DNA from: Pseudopithomyces maydicus
Taxonomy: Eukaryota; Ascomycota; Dothideomycetes; Pleosporales; Didymosphaeriaceae
DNA length: 64,000 nucleotides
Direction: 5' to 3'
NCBI GenBank assembly: GCA_026873275.1
Contig: JANTUC010000004.1
Coordinates: 2,480,001-2,544,000, forward strand
How positions within the stretch are numbered: the stretch's first letter is position 1; every line of letters starts with the position of its first letter. The translations under genes and the position numbers were made by a program. This document shows, one piece after another, positions 22,714 to 31,872 of the stretch. The notes below the pieces were generated by a model. It saw only the letters and a program-made list of their open reading frames with translations. It was not told where the DNA came from and did no database searches.

Positions 22714-23635
22714 GTTTCCAGAAGAAGACTACAACTATCTAGCAGATCTTCACTTCGACTACCTGGGTATGCAGCATTCTGTCTTGGCTCAACAGGACAA
22801 ACCTGAGCCGGTTTGATTTGAAGCAATCGAATTCAGGATTCACCTCACGGAAACTACATATAACACACGGATTATTCTCTCGCATTGGCCGTATCAGTGC
22901 AGTGCATCGGCCTGGCCGGTATGAAGCTCATCCTTGCGAGGAAGAAAATCTGTCACTACACATGATTACCAGGAAAGATATCGGAAGGCATACCATATGA
23001 GGCATCTCAGCAGTGCTGCAAAAGGTATTTTCGTAATAGCGTGAACTGTATCTTCGCAGTGCTTTGACCATCCTCCGCTACCGTCCCAACATACTTCTCC
23101 GCCCTCTCATCATTTCCGTTTTTGTTCTGTGCATTTGCTAACGCGCCCCTATGTTATAATATATGCATTGACTTTTAGTCTGCTCTTCAGCTACTGCCGC
23201 TTCAATCTCATGAGGCCATCACGACGACAGCGAAATCGCTTCGGCCAAGAATGACCGCCCCCATTATAACAAATGGACTATATGGCAGTCAGCCCTAACA
23301 CTTACGATTAGCATCATCTGCCAGACGCCACCGCCCTGGGATACTGCCACAATCAAAATGAGCAGGGGCGCGCTTAGTCGAGTGTTAGCCATGCATGGCC
23401 AGCACGTGGACATTACCTTCGCGAAGGCCACTAGAGCAACTGTACAGGACCAAGCTTTACGAGAGGCATTGGCCCTGTTCGTGGTAAACGGACCGTACAC
23501 TGGCCCTTTGCTTGGGAAGGTGGTGGCTGTTACAATCCTTCTATCTCTCGCCCGACGCTCCAACCCGTATGCTCGATTCGATAACGCTCTGTGGTTATAA
23601 TCAGTCAACGACGGCAAGCCTTGTGACCATCAAGG

Positions 23636-23642
23636 TATATAA
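23636..23642 (+). promoter_or_regulatory. TATA box of the GH114 gene
   Basis: TATATAA lies 121 nt before the start codon and is followed by a CT-rich leader. The position is consistent with a conventional TATA promoter for a regulated secreted enzyme. Confidence 0.55.
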
Positions 23643-23762
23643 GTGTGAACAGGAACGCGTATAGAATTCATCATCACACTCACTTCCTTCCATTGCAACG
23701 CAGGAGCTCCTCTCGACTGCACATTCGTTTGTTCCTTCATAGGTCCTGGTCTCTGATACAAG

Positions 23763-24642
23763 ATGCGCTACTCATCTATCCTGTGCCTCGCGGCTACAGC
23801 AAGCGCAACACCGCTTGTTCCCCGCGCAGACAGTCGTTTCAAGCCCGGAACTGTCTGGGACATCGTTCTCAAGAGCGAAGTCGACACAATCGATCTAGCA
23901 AAATTCAAGACGGCTGCAGGATCAATCCTTGATATCGATCTCGAAGACAACGACTCTGTCCAAAGGGGCACCAAGGGATGGATCAAGGAGCTCGCAAAGA
24001 CCAAGACTGTTGTATGCTACTTCAGCGCGGGCAGTTACGAGCCCTGGCGCTCAGATGCGGAGGCCTTCGCACCTGCGGACTATGGAAAGAAGATGGATGG
24101 CTGGGATGAGTGGTGGCTGGACCTTAAGAGGCCGAGCGTCAAGAATATCATGGAGGCTAGGATCAAGAGGGCTTCGGAAGCAGGGTGCCATGCCATTGAC
24201 CCTGACAACATCGATGGATATGTAAGTCGCTACCTCTTCCAGCTTACTACATGATGCTAATAATGAACAGAGCGAGGATGACCAAGGAAAGGAGGGCCAG
24301 GATGGCTTCGGCTACGACCGACAGGTGTATATCGACTATGTGAAGTGGCTGTCCCAGACCGCAAAGAAGTACAACATGGTCACCGGCTTGAAGAACGCGC
24401 TCGAAATCTCCGGATCCGTCATCGACTACGTCGAGTTCGCTGTCAACGAGCAATGCCACGAGGCCGAGAAGGGTGAGGAGTGGGATTGCCCGGATTACAG
24501 GCCCTTCACTACAGCACAGAAGGCCGTCTTGAACATCGAGTACCACAGCGACAAGAACGTGTACTGCAAGGACCCCTCGAATGTCAACCTCTCTACGGTC
24601 CTCAAGCCGATGACGTTGGACACCCTTGGTGGACAATGCTAG
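23763..24642 (+). CDS. Secreted GH114-family glycosidase (endo-alpha-1,4-polygalactosaminidase type)
   Basis: Two exons, 23763-24221 and 24271-24642, joined in phase 0; 276 aa. The intron has a GTAAGT donor and AACAG acceptor. Residues 1-16 (MRYSSILCLAATASAT) form a signal peptide. The mature protein has the GH114 TIM-barrel blocks: SILDIDLEDN, KTVVCYFSAGSYEPWRSDA, WWLDLKRPSVKNIMEARIKR, CHAIDPDNIDGY, then KWLSQTAKKYNMVTGLKNAL and VEFAVNEQCHEAEKGEEWDC. The acidic residues in the 'DIDLED' and 'DPDNIDGY' strands are the likely catalytic and substrate-binding positions for this family. Members cleave alpha-1,4-linked polygalactosamine or the galactosaminogalactan of fungal walls, outside the cell. 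Length is normal for the family. Confidence 0.9.
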
Positions 24643-25173
24643 AAGTGAGGTGACCGGACGCATTCGGACTAGGACTGATCAACCTGGGACTGATGCGTGC
24701 GAGAAGTTCAGTTACGCAACAGCGGCCTATCTCTTTGAGTGTCTTTCTTTTCTTCTCCATTTTAAAATTTCTAAACAGTCGTTTCCTCTGGTAGAATAAA
24801 TGCTTCATTGCCTATCCTCTACGCCCGTTGGCCACATTTTATGCATGAATTTGCCACGTTTTATATTATCACAAGAGGGGATGACAGCGTTTTATCTATC
24901 CATTTTCATCCAGTCAGCTGCCTATGCTTAGCTACTACCTTTTTAAACACACAAAACACATGCATGAATTTAACCTGCTCGAGCACTCGATCCGACACTG
25001 ATTTTCCATCTTGGAACTCAGCTGGTGGTAAACCTAATGCTCGTGATAGCTCGTTACGCATCTTTTTATAAGATGTACTGTGAGCAACTCTTTGCAGTAA
25101 TATGTTGTTATGTGATCAGGTTCATTGAAACCGTGTGATTAATTAGAGGCATATATCACAATCCCCAGGTGCA
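24643..25173. other. Intergenic region carrying a small repeat element
   Basis: 531 bp between convergent genes. The AT-rich element at 24841-24971 (separate entry) is the only structure seen. Confidence 0.5.
24841..24971 (+). mobile_element. Small non-autonomous element, copy 1, with 12-bp flanking direct repeats
   Basis: A 107-bp body (24853-24959) lies between two perfect copies of ATGCATGAATTT (24841-24852 and 24960-24971). The body aligns along its length with 27340-27441: shared blocks include CACAAGAGGGG, TTTTCATCCAGTCAGCT and the end ACAAAACAC. The flanking repeats differ between the two loci, as expected of target-site duplications. The ends show only a faint inverted relation (CGTTTT against GTGTTTT). 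No coding capacity. Variable long duplications fit a SINE-like or other retro-inserted short element better than a classical TIR transposon, but the class is not settled. Confidence 0.7.
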
Positions 25174-26148
25174 TCAAATAAGCCCAGGAACAACAGCCTT
25201 CCTAGTCCCCACCTTCTCCTTCCCAAACTTCTTCTCATACCACCTCTTCCCCTGCAAAGCCCTAGGCAACATGGTCGCAATCTCATTCACCAAAAACGTC
25301 CTCGCCGGAACGCACGCCCAGCCCCCGACAGCCCAAAAGCCCGCCCACTCGATCCACTCGCAGAAATAATGCGCATACAACACGTAACGAAACAGCCCAT
25401 TCTTCGGTATCATATACACCTTTTCCACACCTTCCACAGGCTTCCCAGTTTTCTCTGCTTCGCGGCGCTGCTTCCGGTCTGCAGCGCGGCGTATCTCGCG
25501 GAGATCGTCGTCGTGGAACGCGTTGCCGAGGAGGCCCCAGCACCAGACCATGAGGCCAATCTCCATGGACCAGTAGCGGCCTTCCCAGTCGCGGGTTGTG
25601 GTGGGACCGTAGCCGGCGAGCCAGCCGCCGATGGAGACGGCGTTGAAGAGTTGGAAGAGGGTCATGCCGATACAGAGGACGGGGTGCATGGGGGACATGC
25701 TGGGGTTCAGGAAGATTGGGGAGAGGATCGCGCGGTATAAGTAGTGGATTACCTGGGTGCTGGTTAGTAGAATGCAGCGGGGGTTGGTGGGAGGCACGTA
25801 CGAAGCAGCCGGCCATTGTCCAGTTGCCCCATGGCAGTGATTCAATGCCCTCTTGCTCGGGTAGAGTATACATTATGTATAGAAGGGTGATGAAGCCTGT
25901 GGACTCGGTGAGGGCCCACCCCCACCTCCCAGGGACGTTGAGCCGCGAGTCGTTCGATGTTTTGCCCATGGGGTACCAGTCGAGCACCCATTGGAGTGAT
26001 GTAAGCTGTATGCATGTTAGAAAATACCATATTATCAGTTTCTCTCCATGTGCGACTGCAGACTTACCACAGGGAAATACTGGAACAGCGTGCACGCGGT
26101 CTCCCATGTCGCGCGCGAAGGCGGCAGTATGCCCGGAATGAGCGTCAT
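25174..26148 (-). CDS. Steroid 5-alpha-reductase-like membrane protein
   Basis: Three exons on the minus strand: 26148-26068, 26005-25802 and 25752-25174, all joined in phase 0; 287 aa. Donors are GTAAGT and GTACGT. Several hydrophobic segments and the blocks QWVLDWYPMGKTSNDSRLNV, TESTGFITLLYIMYTLPEQE, LPWGNWTMAGCF and LSPIFLNPSMSPMHP follow one another. Near the C-terminus GLFRYVLYAHYFCEWIEWAG is the hallmark of the 3-oxo-5-alpha-steroid 4-dehydrogenase C-terminal domain, where the conserved Glu and Tyr/His face NADPH and substrate. The protein should sit in the ER membrane. Its substrate in fungi is not known; sterol, polyprenol or enoyl-lipid reduction are possibilities. The usual closing 'R-A-(I/V)-P' motif is present as TRKAVVPGLI. 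Confidence 0.85.
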
Positions 26149-27046
26149 CACGGTACGAGGCCCTCAGAAAGCTTTTTGGTGCAATTTCGATCCTCGAAAT
26201 ACCGGACGGGGGCTGTATAATGCCAGTCGCGGGCGGCGTCGCGCGTGGGAAAATGCGGGCAGCTGGAGGAAGTGATGAGGTCATGTCGTCAACAGCCGCG
26301 CCAAGCCGACTGGAACACAGCTCGCTACGTCCCACTCTGGTACATTATGGCCTTCTTCTTGTCGGACACGTCAAGCATAATTCTCAGCGACTTCCATGCG
26401 TGATGGGATGGTCGATGTGCTGAAAGAAGCATCCCAAAACTGTTGTTGGCGTGGAACTATACCGCCCTGTAAGCGTCTCGTCGTTTTGTGGGGGTCAGGG
26501 ACCCACGTGGAAACTCGACCACAAGCATGCCTCTTGCATCAGATTTTCTGACTGAAATCCGGTGTCTGCCAAGCCAGGTAGACGTTCAGCTAATTATAGT
26601 GGCGCCTATTCAAGCTATTGGTGATTTGTCGCATTGTACCCGCTGAATAGTGCGAAGCTTGCCCCTGGAGCCTGAAGAAACGTCTGTCAGGCCATGTATC
26701 GTTTGCATATTGTTCAAGTGACTGGATGTGATGTGTAAGTGCAGGCGAAAGGGCAAAAGAGTCAGATATATCCGCCCAATCATTGTTGCGGATGCTTCGC
26801 ATCAGGCACGAAGGGCAACAACCTGCATGCTTATGGGCTTCAGACTACCTGGATATCGGACGCTGATAGGCGCTGCCACGTGTACCTGGTCGAAATAAGA
26901 AGTGAGCATCTTCCGCAGCATCTTCCGCAGCATCTTCCGCAGCATCTTCCGCAGCATCTTCCGCAGCACCAATTCAGCTTCAAATCTTCTTGTACGATCG
27001 CTATTGATTAAATATTCTATATCGGCTTACGTGCCACGAATACAAT
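26149..27046. other. Intergenic region with a 12-bp tandem repeat
   Basis: 898 bp between the divergent 5-alpha-reductase-like gene and the broken C2H2 gene. A 12-bp tandem repeat lies at 26906-26965 and a short hairpin (TGCGGATGCTTCGCATCA) near 26793-26810. No gene seen. Confidence 0.5.
26906..26965 (+). repeat. 12-bp tandem repeat, five perfect copies
   Basis: The unit GCATCTTCCGCA repeats five times in perfect register, with a partial sixth. It is about 80 bp upstream of the C2H2 pseudogene start and would lie in its promoter or leader. In one frame it reads as repeated S-I-F-R, probably by chance. Confidence 0.9.
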
Positions 27047-28100
27047 ATGGCGTATACCACAGCTTCAGAAGATTCTTATCATTTCGTTGACGACATACCT
27101 TACTTGGACCATGCATTTGGTCCTGGGGCTATGGATATGGACTTCAACAATAACTCACCCTCTGATGGTGATTTTGTCTGGCGGTAAGTGTTACACCTTA
27201 CAGAGTCTCCCCAAATCGTTACTAATGACCTCGGATGGTGGCATTTGATAATATAACATGAAAAAGGTAGGTGCGTTCATTATATTTAGTTATTTAGTAC
27301 TTCAGCTCCAGGAGAAGGTTTCCCGATAAATCACGTATCGCCCGTTTTCAATCGTCACAAGAGGGGTTGACAGCTTTTGATCCATTATCCGTTTTCATCC
27401 AGTCAGCTACTCTGCTGCCGCTTTCCAAAAATACAAAACACAAATCACGTATCATGCCCCATCCTTAGGTTACAGACCCACGAATGGTTTTGGAGGTAGT
27501 AACATAGATTTGGTCACAACAACAGCCACGTATATGGATCAGGTCCGGTCCTTGGACCCCCTCGAACCAGGATTCGCTTCGTCTTTCTGGTCTCCGAGAG
27601 CAATCAATCATCTGGCTTTCTCTTTGTCATCCGTTATGCCATCAGGTCTACCATCTGTTGCCGAACTGAACAGTTTCAATTTAGATTCCGACACATTTCT
27701 CAACCAATTTCCATCAAACGATGCTTTCTCAGTACCCAACGTAGCACTCGATCAATCTCCGTTGATAAATGCTCCCTCGGTACCACCCTGTCTTGACCTC
27801 TCACCGGGCAACACCATGCCGACTCCCTTCGACTTTCGAACAGCCGAAACAGTCTCAGAATCCACTCCGAATCTATGCTACCGTACCGAGACCAAGAAAA
27901 TCTATATCTGCACCTACAAGAACTGCAACAAGCGATTTAACCGGATCCATGAACTACATTGACATCACCGCGGAATACACAAGAAGATTCTACCGTTTCC
28001 TTGCCGTACGGATGGATGTGAGCGAGCGAAGAAGGGTTTTCCAAAGAAGGACAAGAGAAACGATCACGAGCGGAAGATGCATGGGCTAAGTGGGGCTTGA
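27047..28100 (+). pseudogene. C2H2 zinc-finger gene interrupted by an in-frame TGA
   Basis: Exon 1 is 27047-27183 (MAYTTASEDSYHFVDDIPYL); exon 2 starts at 27476 after a TTACAG acceptor, in matching phase 2. The 292-nt intron carries an inserted repeat element. Exon 2 is Ser/Pro/Asn-rich and ends in a finger beginning CTYKNCNKRFNRIHELH. A TGA at 27960-27962 occupies the position just before the first zinc-binding His. The same frame then continues for 45 codons (HHRGIHKKILPFPC, a second finger with C-x4-C and H-x4-H, KKDKRNDHERKMH) to a second TGA at 28098-28100. A CGA (Arg) to TGA change explains the break. As read, the protein of 206 aa would lack both complete fingers. Either the gene is dead, or translation reads through the TGA, which is followed by C. 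Confidence 0.7.
27328..27453 (+). mobile_element. Small non-autonomous element, copy 2, inside the intron of the C2H2 gene
   Basis: A 102-bp body (27340-27441) lies between perfect copies of AAATCACGTATC (27328-27339 and 27442-27453). It is homologous and in the same orientation as copy 1 at 24853-24959. Subtracting element and one flank leaves a 178-nt intron. It could add alternative splice or branch signals to the intron. Confidence 0.7.
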
Positions 28101-28857
28101 AGCAACCAATTGAGGGGCCATTGGAGGGGTGTTTGAAGGCTTTGGTAGATTGTGGGTTGCTAGGATATGTCTTTTGGGGTGTTTTGATTATGTCTTTCGT
28201 TGGGTAGAGGAGTATTATGGTCAATGTGAGCTTTTAGGATTAGTCTTCGATGATTTCAATATGGTTTTTCCTAGCATCACTCAAACACACATGACATGTG
28301 CACATGCGCACGGGAAGGTCCTCACGCCATGTCCAGGTACCTAGTTTATTCCCGATATGCGTCTTACCTTCTCGGCCCCCACTAGCACTCGACGCATCCA
28401 CTCCGACTACGTTCGTACCACAGCAGCGACGTACCCATCATATAAATGCTACAACACAATTTTTTTTCGCACTCCAGTCAATACCTCTAAAACACCAGTT
28501 CATGTACATAGCTTTCATCAAACCACGGCACCCCTGTCACGTCGCGCCGTCGGACCCTAAACACCTCGTTTCATAGTTGCTCACCCAAACCTTCCCCATT
28601 CGTCAGGAATGTCCGCAACACCGGACTTTGCCGCACAGCTGCGCAGCATCGCCCCCATCATCCCAGCTTGACAAAACAAACCCCTTCTCCGCACCAGCTA
28701 GCTGCACTGCGATTCTCTCACAAGTACCACCTCACCGATAAAACATACAAACATACATACATTACGACCCCACGCTCTCGCATCGCCTGCATTGCCAAAG
28801 CGCATCGCAGATACCTATCCACCCCCTATATACATATACACACCTCGCAACACCAAA
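28101..28857. other. Intergenic region and promoter of the repeat-peptide precursor
   Basis: 757 bp. TATATA-like sequences lie at 28441-28448 (ATATAAAT) and 28827-28836, the latter about 30 nt before the start codon; the second may be part of the leader. No other gene seen. Confidence 0.5.
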
Positions 28858-29217
28858 ATGCGTCTCACAATTGCCGCCCTGCCCCTCGCGCTGTTCTCTA
28901 TGACTGCCGTCGCGGCGCCCGTGTCTCAGGGTTCCATGGAAAGGAGAGGCATCACGACGTCGAATATACCAGTCATCCCCAGCGACAAGCGCGGCATCAC
29001 GACATCAAACATCGCCGTCATCCCCAGCGATAAACGGGGTATCACCACTTCAAACGTCGAAGTCATCCCCAGCGACAAGCGCGGCATCACGACATCAAAC
29101 ATCGCCGTCATCCCCAGCGATAAACGGGGTATCACCACTTCAAACGTCGAAGTCATCCCCAGCGACAAGCGGGGAATCACGACGTCCAACGTGGAGATTA
29201 TTCCCAGCGATGACTAG
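28858..29217 (+). CDS. Secreted Kex2-processed repeat peptide precursor
   Basis: Single exon, 119 aa. Residues 1-20 (MRLTIAALPLALFSMTAVAA) form a clear signal peptide. After PVSQGSMERR comes a head-to-tail array of six units: GITTSNIPVIPSD, GITTSNIAVIPSD (twice), GITTSNVEVIPSD (twice) and a last GITTSNVEIIPSDD. RR precedes the first unit and KR follows each of units 1-5, ideal sites for the Golgi protease Kex2 and trimming by Kex1-type carboxypeptidase. The expected products are six 13-14-residue secreted peptides. This is the architecture of Kex2-processed repeat proteins, which include alpha-type pheromones, hyphal repellent-type peptides and RiPP precursors (ustiloxin, epichloecyclin). The core has no Tyr, Phe, Trp or Cys, so it is neither a typical dikaritin core nor a Cys-containing alpha-pheromone. 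No DUF3328 (UstYa) gene is in the window. Function unknown. Confidence 0.88.
   Translation: MRLTIAALPLALFSMTAVAAPVSQGSMERRGITTSNIPVIPSDKRGITTSNIAVIPSDKRGITTSNVEVIPSDKRGITTSNIAVIPSDKRGITTSNVEVIPSDKRGITTSNVEIIPSDD
28948..29214 (+). repeat. Six-unit 45-bp coding tandem repeat
   Basis: Units of 45 bp begin at 28948, 28993, 29038, 29083, 29128 and 29173. Units alternate in codon use, and the pair 28993-29082 equals 29083-29172 at 89 of 90 positions, the only difference being the last base (CGC against CGG). The array thus grew by a recent duplication of two units together. Confidence 0.95.
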
Positions 29218-31872
29218 ATGCCGGTGGGAAAGAAACGATATGAATGGAATAGGGGAGGAAAGGGGGCTGTCGCGTTTGGATTATGTTGTAAGAGTAGGAT
29301 TTGTGTAAGGAGGGGAAGGATGCGGAAAGGAGGAAGAAGCGTGTACGGGTTGTGGGTACGTAGGATGGGACGGATTCTGGAGTCTTGTCGAGCCGTGGCC
29401 AACCAACCATCCATCCGTGGACTTGGTTTGCATTGAAGGGATGGGATGTATGTATTTGAGAAGCGTGTGGGTTTTGCATTGGGTGTGGTATTTTACTTTC
29501 TATATTGATATCTTTTTGCATGGTGTCTAGATGATGCCGTTGGGTTACCTCAACATGCTGCTTCACATTTGCTAGGCAATGAGCGAGCTGCGATTTACAA
29601 TGTGCCAAACAAGATGGAGAAATCGCCTAATGCGTTCGAACAGTTCGTCATTGGGAGGAAAGCCCAAGCCTTGGGATGCATTTGAAACAGCACGGAAGCC
29701 ATGGGATCGGCGCGTCCCGAGCGAAGCCGTCATGCCATGGCATGCACGAGTTGAAACAGGGATGAATCTTTTCTTGAGACAGAAGGCTTCGAGAACAATT
29801 GAATATGGTCGGTGACATGTTTGACCAAGATAGTAAAGCATGTGTACTTACAGTGTGCACAGCAAGAATTGCCACATTATAGTCTTGGATCACGTAATTA
29901 AATTATTCTAGGCAAGTACACGAGCGCAGAGCATGATGAGTGCCATACGTCATGGTGCTATAAGGGGATGGTCCGTGGGCTGGTAGCTAATATTGAAGAG
30001 AGTCTGCATAGATGTAGGAAGGGTGACAGAAAGGGCTCCAGTGATGCGGAAAAGTTAAAAATGGTGGTCTGACATGAAACATATGTATTGGAACAGAGTC
30101 ACGGGGTCATCGGGAGGGGGCACAGAGTTTGGCGTGACCATGAGAAGGTACTTTGCGATCTCGATCTCGATGGGCTGAATGATGCATAGAAAAAGGGAGG
30201 CGAGAGAGGCGTGAGTAGAGATGGACATGATGGATAGAAGTCGAGAAACCGCATTGCTGTGCAATCGGTGTTGTGAGAGTGCTGATTGGCGGGAGCAGGG
30301 CACACAGATGGCGTGCATCAAATCTAGTTTCACCCACATGATGCTCGCAATGGCGCTTCCGAACGATCGTGCAATGTTGGACAAATTCTCGGGCGGAAGA
30401 TCTTCGTCACAAGCTGCACCGGAGCGCGGTGTGGTGGGCCGAGTTTGGAGTGGATCGTGGTACGCTAATGCTCAGTCAACTTGCTGGGCATCGGTTGGAC
30501 GCCGGTCGGCCGCCAACTCGGGTCCCCTGAAGCAGCGTGAACTAGAAGCCGGCGAGCCGAGCGATGTGCTCGCTGCATCGAGCAGCGAGGTGATCTGGCA
30601 GCGTACAAAAGGAAAAGGGTCGCCTGGCAGCGATGATGGATGGGTGGATTGTCGCGTCGGGCAGGGCTGGGCATTGGCAGGCTATCGAATAAGCTCGCGC
30701 GTTGGACCCTGATAGGAAAGAGAGTTTTGGAGCCAGAGGCCATCCATGGGCGCAGCATCGCTATCTACTGGCACCGCGTACATGCATGTATGTACTGTAT
30801 ACTGCGTGTAGAACGTACATATCCAATACGTGCATGTCAGAGAGGAGTCAGCAAGTGCAGAGTCGAGTTGTAAGGCTGGTGTCGCAGTTGCAGTTGCAAG
30901 TTGCAGACATGGGTGCCGGCAGTGGTGCATCGCGCCCCGGGCCTGCACATATTAATAGGCAGGGCCACGCAGGGCCAATCAGGGCGGCGATGGGTGAATT
31001 GACTCGACTGACGGCGAAACAACCTGTTCGAGGGAGCATGACGCTGGCAGCCGGGATGGTGCCCGCAGAGGTGTGGGACAGAACAACAGCCCGCGGGACG
31101 TGAATCTGTGGCCATGCGACGGGGCTCTGTGGCCCTGATGGAGTGCTCGTCTGCGGTCGCTCGTTCGCCCGTTCACGCCGTTCTCCCACTTGAGGACTCC
31201 GCCACCCGCAAAGGCGTAGCCTGGGCCGTCAGCGCAGCTCGGGCTGCCCAAACGAGCAGCGCTAGACGGGCTGGCGAGGCGCCCAGTCCGCTTTTTGTCT
31301 GGAGTCGAGAGGCGTCGGTGGACAGCGCGACGCATCTGCTGGGCCGTCTTGGCAGCTCCAGCTGGTGAAAACCACCGCCTCGCCCTCTGCGGTGCGCGCG
31401 CTCTGCTCCTGGCCGTGTCGTCCAGCATTCTTCCGGGCATTTCGTCATTGCACCCGTCCTGTTTCGCACCCTCATTTCCTGCCTCAGCGTGAGAAGTGAG
31501 AGCCGAGAGCCGGTCCCCTGTGCCGAAGAGTGCACGCTGCCAGGGCCCCAACACGAGCTTGCGAGACGCACGCTGCTGGGATCGCCGCCTCCCTCGCTGC
31601 TTCTCCACTCACCTGCGCGCCCTCGCATCCGTCCCAGTTCGCGCTGCTCGATTCGCCGCTCTTCTCCACCAAGCTCGTCGGTCGCTGCGGCTCTTGCAGG
31701 TGGACCAGTGCCCACTCGGCAGCCGAGAAGCGTCGCCCGTCACGCCAACCTGTCTCTGACACTGGCACCGCACTGCCAGGCCTCACTTGCCTAGTGCACC
31801 ACTCCATCGTCTCACCGTTGCCCTGAGTAGCCTTCCCAGCAGCAGCCTTCTGTTCTCCTCTCCACCGCTGCA
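29218..31872. other. Gene-free stretch
   Basis: 2.65 kb. Bases 29.2-30.4 kb hold short unconvincing frames. Bases 30.5-31.8 kb are GC-richer with overlapping frames on both strands (for example 30979-31608 and 31173-31715, minus), rich in Arg/Ala/Gly/Ser with no domain. The last part is the promoter and CT-rich leader of the mucin-like gene. Confidence 0.4.

Larger units (their letters stand above)
22032..23762. other. Region between the methyltransferase and GH114 genes
   Basis: 1.7 kb with no strong gene. A weak small two-exon candidate lies at 22462-22713 (separate entry). The last 130 bp are the GH114 promoter. Confidence 0.4.

Noticed and set aside
28948..29214. CRISPR-like array
   Set aside because: The repeat is a continuous coding tandem of 45-bp units without variable spacers, in a eukaryotic gene with a signal peptide.
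28858..29217. Alpha-type mating pheromone precursor or ustiloxin-type precursor
   Set aside because: The repeat core lacks the Trp/Cys features of filamentous alpha-pheromones and the Tyr/Phe/Trp needed for dikaritin cyclisation; no DUF3328 gene lies in the window.
30979..31715. Long overlapping minus-strand frames upstream of the mucin-like gene
   Set aside because: Arg/Ala/Gly/Ser-rich compositional frames in GC-rich DNA, overlapping each other in several frames, no domain or targeting signal.
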